A stretch of DNA of 64,000 nt, from assembly GCA_017412605.1 (NCBI GenBank), contig JAFPWY010000015.1:62001-126000 (forward strand), read 5' to 3'. This document shows, in pieces, positions 16,202 to 24,643 of this stretch. Under the pieces are notes generated by a model. That model was not told the origin of the DNA. It was given only the letters and a program-made list of their open reading frames with translations, and did not search any database. Each line of letters starts with the position of its first letter. Positions within the stretch are counted from its first letter, which is position 1. The DNA is from Fibrobacter sp. GTDB lineage: Bacteria; Fibrobacterota; Fibrobacteria; Fibrobacterales; Fibrobacteraceae. The translations under genes were made by a program, and so were the position numbers.

Positions 16202-16849
16202 ATGTTTAGATGGATTAAAAAACTGGTAAAGCGTTTTAGCATTCTGCTTGCGGCGATTCTCGCGAGCGCTTTGCTCGTGTTCTCCGTGACGATGGCGAAC
16301 TTGTTTTTGACGGGCAAGGTGTTCCACGAAAAGAAGTATGTGAAAACCGAAGTCTCCGTGAAAAAAGTCGAAGAAGTCGAGAAGAAAATCGAGAAGAAAA
16401 AGCCTGCACGCAAGCCGAACCGCCAGAGGTCCAATTCCCGCTCGCCCAAGGCGGGCCCGCGTCTCGCGATGAACCTGGGTGCCGTTTCGGGAACGGGCGG
16501 TGCCGCCATCAGCGACGAACTTGTTGCCGATTTCCGCGGGGGCGCGCTTTCGACCGAGAAGGGCGACGTGGACAAGAAGCCCGAAAGTCGTGCGATGCCG
16601 AATTTCCAGGTGCCGCCGCAGATTCGCGATCGCGAAGTCGATGCGATGCTGCGGCTGAGCTTTTGCGTGGACGTGAGCGGCAAGGCCTACGACATCAAGG
16701 TTGTCGAGGAATCCCCGGCGGGCTCGGGGCTTGCCCAAGCCGGCCGGGAAGCTCTTGGCCGTATGACGTTTACTCCGGCAGAGAAGGGAGGCAAGGCCGT
16801 GCCCTTCTGCGGAATGGAACAGCCGTTCGAAGTGAAGTTCAGGGACTAG
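16202..16849 (+). CDS. tonB: TonB-family energy transducer
   Basis: 215 residues. An N-terminal membrane helix (~13-37) is followed by a Lys/Glu-rich segment (KKVEEVEKKIEKKKPARKP), shorter and less Pro-rich than classical TonB, and a C-terminal TonB fold (~135-215): DREVDAMLRLSFCVDVSGKA, YDIKVVEESPAGSG, ALGRMTFTPAEKGGKAV. It would carry ExbB/ExbD energy across the periplasm to TonB-dependent receptors such as the one at 7617. Position after ExbD matches the TonB2 order. No good SD is visible before the ATG at 16202; the upstream bases are repeat. Confidence 0.85.
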   Translation: MFRWIKKLVKRFSILLAAILASALLVFSVTMANLFLTGKVFHEKKYVKTEVSVKKVEEVEKKIEKKKPARKPNRQRSNSRSPKAGPRLAMNLGAVSGTGGAAISDELVADFRGGALSTEKGDVDKKPESRAMPNFQVPPQIRDREVDAMLRLSFCVDVSGKAYDIKVVEESPAGSGLAQAGREALGRMTFTPAEKGGKAVPFCGMEQPFEVKFRD

Positions 16850-16851
16850 TG

Positions 16852-16899
16852 GCTATGAGGTGTGAGGTCGGGCCTAGCGGCCCTTTGAGCTGTGAGGAT
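16852..16899. repeat. Short repeat between tonB and TPR gene
   Basis: Units of GCTATGAGGT/GTGAGG type around a cgggcctagcggcccttt palindrome. The last TGTGAGGAT supplies the GAGGA SD of the TPR gene. Similar sequence occurs at 48028. Confidence 0.6.
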
Positions 16900-16905
16900 T
16901 GAAAA

Positions 16906-18039
16906 ATGGGCAATTTAGATAAGATACTGAATAAGATGTTTTTGAGAGGTGTGACGAATAAAGCCCCTGTGAAAAATAATGCGCTTACCGCTCACCGCTC
17001 ATCGCTCACTGCTCACCGCTCATTGCTCATCGCCATTTCCCTTGTCGCTTTTGTTTTTGCTGCTCAGTCCTCCTACGATCTGATGGAACGTGCAAATGCC
17101 CTTTATCGCGATGGCAAATTCAAGCAGGCCATCATGCTTTACCGCAAGGCGGAATCCCGTGGGGCCGACCCCGTCGCCACCAGTTTCAACATCGCAAACA
17201 GCTATTACCAGAGCGGCATGTACCCCGAGGCCGCAGCCTCTTACCGCAAGGCTGTCGATTTTTCGAACGGGGCTTTTTCTCCCGCACTTTTCAATATGGC
17301 GAGTGTGTACTTTAGGCTGCGCCAGTATCCCGAATGCGTGGCGGCGTACCACCGCGCGTTGAAACTGGAGCCGGAAAACGTTTCCGGCTGGCTTTACTTA
17401 GGCGAAGCCTACAGTAAAACCGGCGACGCGGTCGGCGCGCTCCGTGCCATCGAAAAGGCATACCAGTTCGACAAGGATGACATCAGCATTGTCTACCAGC
17501 TTTCGGAGGCGAACATCGCGCTGAACGATTTTGACCGCGCCGTATCCGTTATCCGCGAGGGCTATGCGGCTCACCCCGACGAAGTTGACTTCCTCGTGTA
17601 CCTGGGTGATGTCTACCGCCTGAACAAAAAGTACGAAGAAAGCGCCGGTGCCTACCGCGAAGCTTTGGGTGTGCGTCCCGACGAAGTTGCGACTATGTAC
17701 AAACTAGCGGATGTGCTTGCCGAAGACAACAAGCCCTTTGTGGCGATGGATGTGCTGAATAGCATAGTGAATATCAAGCCTGACTTTACCGATGCCGCGA
17801 TTTTCCTCGGGAACCTCGCTTACGATGCAAAGTTCTATGATCGTGCTGAATCGGCTTATGAACTGGCTGCCAAGCAGGGAAACACAGAATCCGTGTTCGG
17901 TTTCAAGAACATGGCCTACGACGCCCATGCCGAAAAGCGCGACGACGAAGCTCTCCGCCTGTTGCGCATTGCGCAGAAATATTTCCCGGACGATGTCACC
18001 ATCCAGGCCGATATTCTGGAATTCGAGAAAGACGAATAG
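16906..18039 (+). CDS. Periplasmic TPR protein of the TonB2 operon
   Basis: 377 residues. The N-terminus has a hydrophobic segment ending FVFAAQ at ~46-57, then eight or nine tetratricopeptide repeats (such as SGWLYLGEAYSKTGDAVGALRAIEKAYQ), giving an almost all-helical protein. A TPR protein is the last gene of Vibrio TonB2 operons, so the role is probably assembly or support of the energising complex in the periplasm. Unusually, codons ~26-44 are a tandem array of the AYYGCTC 7-mer, which three units at a time encode LTAHRSS-like heptapeptides ahead of the signal core. The start ATG 16906 has GAGGA upstream. Confidence 0.85.
   Translation: MGNLDKILNKMFLRGVTNKAPVKNNALTAHRSSLTAHRSLLIAISLVAFVFAAQSSYDLMERANALYRDGKFKQAIMLYRKAESRGADPVATSFNIANSYYQSGMYPEAAASYRKAVDFSNGAFSPALFNMASVYFRLRQYPECVAAYHRALKLEPENVSGWLYLGEAYSKTGDAVGALRAIEKAYQFDKDDISIVYQLSEANIALNDFDRAVSVIREGYAAHPDEVDFLVYLGDVYRLNKKYEESAGAYREALGVRPDEVATMYKLADVLAEDNKPFVAMDVLNSIVNIKPDFTDAAIFLGNLAYDAKFYDRAESAYELAAKQGNTESVFGFKNMAYDAHAEKRDDEALRLLRIAQKYFPDDVTIQADILEFEKDE
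16981..17035. repeat. Translated heptamer array in TPR gene
   Basis: About seven tandem copies of AYYGCTC (accgctc, atcgctc, actgctc, attgctc) lie inside the reading frame at 16906. The same unit occurs untranslated at 53650-53730 and 16160-16187. Confidence 0.8.
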
Positions 18040-18047
18040 TTTTAAGG

Positions 18048-18075
18048 TCGCCGCAACATTTCCGCGGCGATGATT
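18048..18075. terminator. Bidirectional hairpin between convergent genes
   Basis: TCGCCGC (18048-18054) and GCGGCGA (18064-18070) with a nine-base loop, followed by TGATTTTAAT on the plus strand. It lies between the TPR gene and the opposing gene at 18076. Confidence 0.6.
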
Positions 18076-19044
18076 TTAATCCTTCAAGTAGATGTTCTGT
18101 CCGTCCTTTAATATCAGGATGACAGGCAGTGTCGGGGCAACAAAGATATTGCTTGTCAAGGTTCCCTGCTTCAGCAGTTGCCCGTTGATGCTAAATACCC
18201 TGTACTGCGAACCCATCATGGTGCTTGCGATATGGTAACGTCTATCGCCAAGCTTGAAAATGTTCGCTTTTGCCATGCCTGGTTTTAAGCTTTCTGACGG
18301 ATGGACCGAAGTCGTGTCCGTTTTAGACGTGTCGGTCGCAGCGGTGTCTGTTGCCGATGTATCAGCTTGAGTCGTGTCGGTCTTTGAAGTATCTACCGCC
18401 GTCGTTGCCGTAAACTTGAGGTCCGGGCAAGTATTCAGTGTGTCAAGAAGAATGGTGAATTCGCCAGCAACGGCGGCCAATGCGAGTGGCATATCGACCA
18501 TGTCGACGTCCTTCCCGCCGTTTCTTCCTCTCTGCTCGGGCGGGTTGAATTCACAGCCGGCGTAACCGAGATCTTTGCTGTAGAATCGCTGGCACAATTC
18601 AAATACATGCGTCACGAGGGAATCTGCCTGTTCTGCCGTGCCCTTGAATGCGCCCGCCTTCTGCAGGCGCGTGAATTCGTCCTTGTACACGTCTTTGTGC
18701 TTCACGGTGAAAAGTGAGTCTGCACGTGTACTTTCGTCTGCGGAATAGGTGACGCGTGCGACCTTGACCACCTTCTCGGTGACAATTACAATCATGGTGG
18801 AATCGAGTTCGGACCTGTATACCCATGCTGTATCAGTGCCGGCGGCATTTTGGACGGCGGGCTCACGCTGGCTCATCTTGGAAAGGTCCAGGTAGCTGTC
18901 TTCGAACAGGTAGAGCGCTGTTGCCGGGTAACCTAGGTAGGCATCGGTGCTGCCACCGTCGCCTTGATGGTGGGTGACGTTGCATTCCCCTGCATATAAG
19001 CCTGTAGTGAGAATTCCACTCAACAAAAACGGCACGAATTTCAT
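18076..19044 (-). CDS. Secreted protein with Thr/Asp linker and sorting-like C-terminus
   Basis: 322 residues, not recognised as a whole. A signal peptide (~1-18, ending LYAG) is followed by a mixed domain with a few Cys (ECNVTHHQGDGGSTDAYLGY) up to ~210. Then comes a DTSKTDTTQADTSATDT linker of repeated TDT/TDTS units, and a C-terminal ~60-residue beta segment (YRVFSINGQLLKQG, then IFVAP and LILKDGQNIYLKD). That end resembles type IX secretion sorting domains in pattern, but I cannot confirm it. AAAGGAGCAAG before the ATG is a good SD. Probably exported to the surface. Confidence 0.7.
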   Translation of the reverse strand: MKFVPFLLSGILTTGLYAGECNVTHHQGDGGSTDAYLGYPATALYLFEDSYLDLSKMSQREPAVQNAAGTDTAWVYRSELDSTMIVIVTEKVVKVARVTYSADESTRADSLFTVKHKDVYKDEFTRLQKAGAFKGTAEQADSLVTHVFELCQRFYSKDLGYAGCEFNPPEQRGRNGGKDVDMVDMPLALAAVAGEFTILLDTLNTCPDLKFTATTAVDTSKTDTTQADTSATDTAATDTSKTDTTSVHPSESLKPGMAKANIFKLGDRRYHIASTMMGSQYRVFSINGQLLKQGTLTSNIFVAPTLPVILILKDGQNIYLKD

Positions 19045-19283
19045 CTTTCTTGCTCCTTTCCCATAAAAATATTATAAAAGTCCCTTTTTTCAAAAGCTTT
19101 GCTTGCATGTGACGATTTCAAGTGCGGAAGTTCACTAGTTTATCCGTTATTCGGCCCATCAAGGCGATTTCGACTTGTTTTGCGCCCCAAAGTCCGGTTT
19201 TTCGGAGCGTCTCCTCGTTTGGGATGGGCTTTTTTTGTAAATTTTTTAAGTATTTCCTTATTGGCGACATTTTAGGAGGAGTC

Positions 19284-19898
19284 ATGGGAAGAAAGAAGTC
19301 TTTTTTGGCAATGGGGCTCCTGGTTACGGCAGTTTTTTCGCTCGTCGCATGTGGTGACGAGGTGACGGAAGTGACCGAAAATTATACAACGGGGCTCAAG
19401 GTTCTCGAGTCCAAGCAGAAAATGCCCGCTTGCGACAAGAATGCTCTTGGTGATATCTTGTACGTGACCGATTCCAGCGCCGTCTTCTATTGCAATGGCA
19501 AGAAATGGGTCAACATGAAAAGCCGCGATGGCAAGGATGGTGTTGACGGCCAGGACGGAATTGATGGTGAAAAGGGTGCAAAGGGCGACCGTGGCGACGA
19601 TGGCACCAGCTGCACGGCAAAGAAGGTGTCGAACAAGTCCAAGACCCGCAAGGGAATCGAAGTCCGCTGCGACGATAAGGTCGTGGATACGCTCTGGAGC
19701 GCCGATACTCCCAATTTGGATCTCGGATGCAATACGAAGGTCGTTGTAAATAAGGACAGCACGGATTACGGGATCGAAATGGAATGTGATGGCTACGTCA
19801 TAGACACTCTTTGGGGATATATCAAGATCCCTTCTGATCCCGAAGCGAAAAGTTCGTCGTCAAAGTCGAGCAAGAGTTCTTCTAGCAAGAAGAAATAA
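19284..19898 (+). CDS. Lipoprotein with short collagen-like Gly-X-Y segment
   Basis: 204 residues. The ATG at 19284 follows a strong AGGAGG and gives MGRKKSFLAMGLLVTAVFSLVAC, a type II signal peptide with lipobox LVAC; the longer frame from 19122 is rejected. After a first domain (~24-75) there are ten Gly-X-Y triplets (GKDGVDGQDGIDGEKGAKG, then DRGDDG), then two similar units each with CTAKKV/CNTKVVV, EVRCDDKVVDTLW and EMECDGYVIDTLW, and a Ser/Lys tail. Surface lipoprotein of unknown role; the triplets could trimerise. The next gene, also a lipoprotein, is about 45 bases away. Confidence 0.75.
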   Translation: MGRKKSFLAMGLLVTAVFSLVACGDEVTEVTENYTTGLKVLESKQKMPACDKNALGDILYVTDSSAVFYCNGKKWVNMKSRDGKDGVDGQDGIDGEKGAKGDRGDDGTSCTAKKVSNKSKTRKGIEVRCDDKVVDTLWSADTPNLDLGCNTKVVVNKDSTDYGIEMECDGYVIDTLWGYIKIPSDPEAKSSSSKSSKSSSSKKK

Positions 19899-19942
19899 TT
19901 TTTTCCCGCATCCATTAACCGGGGGCGGATAGGATGGATTGT

Positions 19943-20608
19943 ATGATTAGGAAATGGCACGGCATTGCGGTGCTCATCGTGTTGCTCCTGCTTGCAGGAT
20001 GCAGCGCGAATCGAGGCAATACTGCACTTCTTCGCGGCAAGCTTGCCGTCCCTGAAGACGGCATGTACTACAAGAAGCAACTCGAAGCCATAGAGCGCGA
20101 TTCGCTTTCTGCCATTCCGTACACGAACTGGAGACAGTTCCGCACTGCTTTTTTCAAATGCCGTCTCGCCAATCCGTCGAATCTCGGTGTTCCCATCAAG
20201 AAGACGAGCGAACTGCAGAAAGCCGCAAATGGCAGTTACGAGGCGGATGTCGCGAAACTGGCCTACGACATCCTAGAGCGTGACTATACGAGCATTGCGG
20301 CGCATACCGCCCTGTCGAAGAACCTCTCGATTTACCCGACGGTCCGCGAATTCCATGCTGCCGTCCGGAATGCGCTGATTAACTCCATCATCAATAGTGG
20401 CGATGGCAAGACTCCCAAGACCGCAATGTACGTGATTAGCATTGTGGAAGAATATGAGGTGCTTGCCGAGCTTGGGCTTACTGTGCAGAGCCAGAGTTTG
20501 GCACAAGAGAATAACCACCATTACGACGCCTTTAATGTCGTCGACGCCAATGGGGAATCCCGCCAAGTTTACTTTGCCATAGACGAATTCTACGGAATGT
20601 TCTACTAG
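19943..20608 (+). CDS. Lipoprotein, DUF4919-like
   Basis: About 221 residues with a type II signal peptide and lipobox LAGC. I prefer the ATG at 19943 (AGGA eight bases before) to the one at 19934. The mature part has YTNWRQFRTAFFKCRLANPS, VAKLAYDILERDYTSIAAHTAL and a late FNVVDANGESRQVYFAIDEFY, the general layout of DUF4919 proteins, whose function is unknown. That family call is from memory of the pattern and is moderate. It follows the collagen-like lipoprotein gene in the same direction. Confidence 0.65.
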   Translation: MIRKWHGIAVLIVLLLLAGCSANRGNTALLRGKLAVPEDGMYYKKQLEAIERDSLSAIPYTNWRQFRTAFFKCRLANPSNLGVPIKKTSELQKAANGSYEADVAKLAYDILERDYTSIAAHTALSKNLSIYPTVREFHAAVRNALINSIINSGDGKTPKTAMYVISIVEEYEVLAELGLTVQSQSLAQENNHHYDAFNVVDANGESRQVYFAIDEFYGMFY

Positions 20609-20628
20609 CCTAAAACCCGTTGCAAGCG

Positions 20629-21756
20629 TTACTTGATCTGCTTGCCGCGCCCGTTTTCCCACTTGAAGATGGAGAAGGGAAGTCCGTTGGGCAGATAGAT
20701 GGTCTGTGTACCGTCGATGTAGTAAATCTTCTTGCCTTCCGAGCGGCTGGTGCCGTGGAATTCGTGCATCATGTTTCCCTTATCATTGTAGATAAAGTAA
20801 AATTCCGACTTGTTGTATTCGGTGGACAGGTTGCCGTTGTCGTCAAAGAACTTGTACGAAATCGTTTCGCCGTTGACCGTGTGCAGCTCAAATTCCAGTG
20901 ATGTGCCATTCCGGTACGACTTGCTCATGACCTTGTCTTGCGTTATTCCTGCGGAGTCGGAGATTTCCTGCCAGTACTCGATGTACTTCTGCCCCTTCTC
21001 GTTGTACGACGTCACATGGCACTTGCCGGAACAGGCGGCCTTGTCTACGTTGATGGTCACGTCGCCCTCATGGTCTTCCTTGGGGGTTCCGTTCCCGTAG
21101 TAGGACTTGTAGTGGTCGGCCTTCTTGAAGTCCTTGACGAGCACTTCGCCTTCGTAGCCCTTTTCTTCGGTGATGATTCCGTCGCTTACGACAAAGTAGT
21201 TGTTTCCGGTCTGTACGCGGTAGTTCTTTTCGGGTGCGTCCTTCCCGTATTCAATGTCGAAGAAGATGTAGTTGATTTCGTTGCGCTTTTCCCCGGCCTT
21301 CGTAATTCTCCCGTCGCGGGTCTCGGTGAAGGTTTCCGAGGAGTCGTTTGCAAGCGATGCCTGCAATGCTGCGGAGAACCTTTTGACAACAAGGTCAGGC
21401 AACTTGGGCTGGATCATGGCCATCGAAAGAGCGCTCCCTTTCAGATAGTCTGCGGTGACGGAATCCTTGATAACTCCATTCTCGTAGGTGTACTCCTTGC
21501 CGGCCTTGTGGTTGTCGACAAAGTGGGCCAGTCGGACTAGCTTGCCGTTATCGAACTCCCTCTGTTCCCCGTTGTACTTTTTCCCCTGCACGGCTGTTTC
21601 CTGCACATGCCCGTTTTCCAGGGTGTCCCGGTGAATATACTTGCATTCCCCGCACGGAGTCCCGTCGGAAAATTGGGGCAAGCCTGGGTCTGACTGAAAA
21701 AGTGCGCAGGAAGCAAACAGGAACGGAAAGAGCGAAATCGGTAACCAATAGTGCAT
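20629..21756 (-). CDS. MORN/YwqK-like lipoprotein
   Basis: 375 residues: signal peptide with lipobox FASC (Cys17), then repeats of the MORN_2/YwqK type, e.g. KYNGEQREFDNGKLVRLAHF, HKAGKEYTYENGVIKDS, YGNGTPKEDHEGDV, YNEKGQKYIEYWQEIS, FDDNGNLSTEYNKSEF and YNDKGNMMHEFHG. These are beta-hairpin repeats with Tyr, Gly and Asn in turns. Family members are called antitoxins in some annotations, but nothing here suggests a toxin partner. It faces the previous gene with only about 20 bases between the stops. Probably envelope-associated; function unknown. Confidence 0.7.
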   Translation of the reverse strand: MHYWLPISLFPFLFASCALFQSDPGLPQFSDGTPCGECKYIHRDTLENGHVQETAVQGKKYNGEQREFDNGKLVRLAHFVDNHKAGKEYTYENGVIKDSVTADYLKGSALSMAMIQPKLPDLVVKRFSAALQASLANDSSETFTETRDGRITKAGEKRNEINYIFFDIEYGKDAPEKNYRVQTGNNYFVVSDGIITEEKGYEGEVLVKDFKKADHYKSYYGNGTPKEDHEGDVTINVDKAACSGKCHVTSYNEKGQKYIEYWQEISDSAGITQDKVMSKSYRNGTSLEFELHTVNGETISYKFFDDNGNLSTEYNKSEFYFIYNDKGNMMHEFHGTSRSEGKKIYYIDGTQTIYLPNGLPFSIFKWENGRGKQIK

Positions 21757-21847
21757 AGCGATATCTTAAGGCCTTATAGAATTGTTTTCTCTGTAACCAT
21801 AGCATTTTTGACATCATTTTGTATTGTTGTTTCGCAGAAAATAACGG

Positions 21848-21880
21848 AAGAGCGGTTCTTTTTTTAGGAGAACCGCTCTT
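21848..21880. other. Perfect 12-bp hairpin upstream of LysR gene
   Basis: AAGAGCGGTTCT and AGAACCGCTCTT around the loop ttttttagg. It lies in the 337-base divergent gap, not at the end of any recognised gene. An AGGAG is partly in the loop and stem, and an ATG follows directly at 21881. Confidence 0.6.
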
Positions 21881-21952
21881 ATGAGTTGTCTGCAGGAGTA
21901 TATTGGAAAACAATGGGTTGTTAAAATGGACGTTAACAACCTCTTGAGGTGA
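21881..21952 (+). CDS. Possible 23-codon leader peptide
   Basis: An ATG directly after the hairpin opens a 23-residue frame ending TGA. The only SD-like sequence (AGGAG) is inside the hairpin. No homology is recognised. It may be chance. Confidence 0.15.
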   Translation: MSCLQEYIGKQWVVKMDVNNLLR

Positions 21953-21980
21953 CACACAAAATAATTTCTTTTGACCTCAA
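21944..21980. promoter_or_regulatory. Possible LysR operator (inverted repeat)
   Basis: TTGAGGT and ACCTCAA arms are 23 bases apart in the A/T-rich region about 115 bases before the LysR start. The sequence after it, to 22093, is very A/T-rich and probably holds the promoter. Confidence 0.35.
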
Positions 21981-22093
21981 AATCCAATAGATTATAAATA
22001 TTAAATCAATAAGAAAAAATGATAGGTTGACTAACAGAAGTGAATAAATTAACTATTATTGTGAATAATCTGTGATTATAGGTTGGATGCAAT

Positions 22094-22987
22094 ATGGAAC
22101 TGACACATCTAAAGTATTTTCTGGAAGTGGCGAAGAATGAACACGTCACCAAGAGCGCACGTAACCTGTGTATCGTACAGCCGGCCCTCACCCAGGCTAT
22201 TCACAAGCTGGAAGCTGAATTGGGCGTGTCGCTTTTTAAGGTGCACGGGCGCAATATCCGGCTTACGGAATGCGGGCAGTTCTTTTACAAGCGCTTAAAG
22301 CCCCTCTACGACGACATCGAAGCCCTTCCCGACAGGTTGCGGGCGATGGCGAACGAACTGAACCAAACGGTAAACCTGAACGTGCTTGCGGCATCGTCCC
22401 TGGTGACCAATGCGGTGATAAAGTACAAACAGACCGATCCTGCATTGAGGATAAACTTGATTCAGAACGAGTCGACGACTCTTTACGATGTCTGTGTGAA
22501 TACCTATGAAAAATACGACCCGGTACAGGATTCCGACGAAGAGATATTCGTTTGCTCGGAAAAAATTTTTCTTGCCGTGCCGACCACTCCGCAATACAAG
22601 CGGCGGAAGAGTATATCGCTCAAGGAACTGAAGGACGAGAACTTTATCGGCCTTTATGGCTCGAAACAGTTGAGTTCTATTTGTGCCGAGTTCTGTAACC
22701 GTGTCGGCTTCCATACGAACGTATCGTTCGTGAGTGACAACGCGACCGCTGTCAAGGATGCCATTGCCGGTGGCGTCGGAGTCGGTTTCTGGCCTGAGTT
22801 TTCGTGGGGAAAGATGGACCATCGCAAAGTGCGCCTCCTCGAAATAACCGATGGCGAACTCAAGCGTGATATTGTTGTCCGGTTGCGCAAGAACAAGCAG
22901 GACAATGCGCATGTCGAACAGTTTTTCTCGTTCCTGTGCGGATACATCAAAAAGGAACTCCAGAAGCACAGACAAAAGTTGAAATAG
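22094..22987 (+). CDS. LysR-family transcriptional regulator
   Basis: 297 residues. The N-terminal winged helix-turn-helix is typical: MELTHLKYFLEVAKNEHVTKSARNLCIVQPALTQAIHKLE, then GVSLFKVHGRNIRLTECGQ. The effector domain follows from ~90 (NLNVLAASSLVTNAVIKY; later LKDENFIGLYG and DAIAGGVGVGFWPEFSW). No substrate can be inferred. The downstream hydrolase gene begins 17 bases later and may be co-transcribed. The long A/T-rich region upstream, with an inverted repeat, suits autoregulation. Confidence 0.92.
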   Translation: MELTHLKYFLEVAKNEHVTKSARNLCIVQPALTQAIHKLEAELGVSLFKVHGRNIRLTECGQFFYKRLKPLYDDIEALPDRLRAMANELNQTVNLNVLAASSLVTNAVIKYKQTDPALRINLIQNESTTLYDVCVNTYEKYDPVQDSDEEIFVCSEKIFLAVPTTPQYKRRKSISLKELKDENFIGLYGSKQLSSICAEFCNRVGFHTNVSFVSDNATAVKDAIAGGVGVGFWPEFSWGKMDHRKVRLLEITDGELKRDIVVRLRKNKQDNAHVEQFFSFLCGYIKKELQKHRQKLK

Positions 22988-23003
22988 TTCTTGAAGGGAT
23001 GTT

Positions 23004-24263
23004 ATGAATCTGGATCAGGAAAAGTTGCGTGAACTGTTGTGCGAAATGACGAGGAAGAGGTTGAGGGCGGCATTGATGTCCTTTGCGTTGCTTCCCGTTC
23101 TCGTAATTGCACTTTTTTTAGCGAGAAGTTTTGGTGACCAGGAAGCCGCTATGGAACCCAGGCCGTCTCACCATGTAGATCTTCAGCTGCTTTATTCGTT
23201 CCTTGTCCGCAGTACGGAAGATGCCGCACTCGGTGCGCCTTTCAAGGTGTACCCGATTGATGTGAACGACCGTCATGCGACCTTGGTGGAATACCCGTTC
23301 GGGAGTTCCCCGCGCCGGACGGACACGTTGTCGGTTCCTAAGGGGATTGCCCTGTATATACACGGGTTCAACGACTACTATTTCCAAAAAGAGATGGCAG
23401 AAAAGATGGACTCCGCAGGGTATGCTTTTTTTGCTGTAGACCTGCACGGGTATGGACGTTCTATCCGCCCTGGAGAGCCGCGCAGCGACATGCGCTTTGC
23501 CTCGGAGTTCTTCACGGAAATCGACTATGCCGTAGAGATGGGCTGGCACATGGTCAAGTCGAATTTGGAGCACAAGGTTTACGATACTGTGCGCGACTCC
23601 TCGAACGAAGTGATTACAAGGGCTATTACGTCTATAAAGCGCCCGCCGAATATATTGGTGGCGCATTCGCAGGGAGGCTTGATTGCGTCGCTCTATATGG
23701 AAGACGGTCGACAGGACAAGTTTGGTGCGGTCGTGATGAACAGCCCTTTCCTGGAGATGAATTTTGGTTATGTGGTGCGCAAACTTGTTTATCCGCTGGT
23801 GGCTTCGGTCGCTCTCTATTTCCCGGAATTCTCGGTCGGTTCTACAGGGAATCCGAACTATGCGAATTCCCTGTACAAGGGGGAGAAGGGCGAGTGGGAC
23901 TACAATACGGACTGGAAACCTTTCCAGCGTCCGGAAACATACCTGCACTGGGTTCGTGCCGTTTACAAGGCGCAGAGCAAGGTGCATGGTGGCCTGCATA
24001 TCGCATCCCCGATTCTGGTAATGCATAGCGGCTGTAGCGTGAAGGGGAAGGAATGGGTGGATGAATACACCCGTTGCGACGGCATCCTCGATGCGCGCCT
24101 TGTCCGTGATGCCGCACCGGAACTTGGACCGCACGTGAAAACGCTCCAGGTGGATGGAGCCCTGCACGACGTGTTCCTTTCGAAAAAGGAAGTTCGCGAT
24201 GCCGCTTACGATTCGGCTTTGCGGTTCATCGATGAATCCCTTGCGGGGTCGCAGGCACACTAG
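23004..24263 (+). CDS. Membrane-anchored alpha/beta hydrolase (monoacylglycerol lipase type)
   Basis: 419 residues. An N-terminal helix (~23-41) probably anchors it, with the catalytic domain outside the cytoplasm. The serine-aminopeptidase/Hydrolase_4 fold shows the oxyanion HGF at 120-122, the nucleophile Ser222 in AHSQGG, and DGALHDVFLS near 390 with the catalytic His; a DLHGYGRS turn is also present. The insert with NSPFLEMNF fits lysophospholipase-like enzymes. Substrate is unknown, likely a lipid or ester. It follows the LysR gene by 17 bases with AAGGGATG as SD, so it may be that regulator's target. Confidence 0.85.
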   Translation: MNLDQEKLRELLCEMTRKRLRAALMSFALLPVLVIALFLARSFGDQEAAMEPRPSHHVDLQLLYSFLVRSTEDAALGAPFKVYPIDVNDRHATLVEYPFGSSPRRTDTLSVPKGIALYIHGFNDYYFQKEMAEKMDSAGYAFFAVDLHGYGRSIRPGEPRSDMRFASEFFTEIDYAVEMGWHMVKSNLEHKVYDTVRDSSNEVITRAITSIKRPPNILVAHSQGGLIASLYMEDGRQDKFGAVVMNSPFLEMNFGYVVRKLVYPLVASVALYFPEFSVGSTGNPNYANSLYKGEKGEWDYNTDWKPFQRPETYLHWVRAVYKAQSKVHGGLHIASPILVMHSGCSVKGKEWVDEYTRCDGILDARLVRDAAPELGPHVKTLQVDGALHDVFLSKKEVRDAAYDSALRFIDESLAGSQAH

Positions 24264-24300
24264 CCCTTTTCTATATTGTAGCTAAACGAGGCAAAGCATT

Positions 24301-24633
24301 ATGATCATTGATTTGAATGGCATGGAGACGACCGTTCTCCCGAACTTCAAGGGCGGCGAGAAGGAATTCAAGGCGAAGATGTATTTCGACGGGACGACCC
24401 GTATAATGCGCGGAACGCTTGAACAGGGGGCATCCATCGGCTTCCACAAGCACGAGACGAACAGCGAAATCATGTTCATCCTGAGCGGCGAGGGCAAGGT
24501 GCTCTTTGACGACGGCGTGGAATACGTGAAAGCCGGACAGTGCCACTTTTGCCCCAAGGGACATTCCCACAGCCTGATTAACGAAAGCGCGGAACCGCTC
24601 GTGTTCTGTGCCACCGTTCCGGAATTGGGATAG
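24301..24633 (+). CDS. Cupin-domain protein
   Basis: 110 residues forming one cupin barrel. The metal site is visible as GFHKHETNSEIMFILSG (His, His, Glu) and later HFCPKGHSHS. Small single-domain cupins bind a metal and may be isomerases, sensors or dioxygenases; no reaction can be chosen. It ends ten bases before the ABC-F start at 24644 and may share its transcript. Confidence 0.85.
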   Translation: MIIDLNGMETTVLPNFKGGEKEFKAKMYFDGTTRIMRGTLEQGASIGFHKHETNSEIMFILSGEGKVLFDDGVEYVKAGQCHFCPKGHSHSLINESAEPLVFCATVPELG

Positions 24634-24643
24634 TAGCAAGGCC

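Noticed and set aside
19122-19283. N-terminal extension of the collagen-like lipoprotein
   Set aside because: The AGGAGG and lipoprotein signal peptide at 19284 define the start; the extension has no SD and no signal.
19955-19972. TGGCACGGCATTGC as a second sigma-54 promoter
   Set aside because: GG-GC spacing is nine instead of ten, and it is inside the coding sequence of a lipoprotein.
20629-21756. Reading the YwqK-like gene as an antitoxin
   Set aside because: It is a lipoprotein with MORN-type repeats and has no toxin-like neighbour; the family label is historical.
23118-24260. 380-codon minus-strand frame opposite the hydrolase gene
   Set aside because: Antisense shadow of a gene with clear alpha/beta hydrolase motifs.
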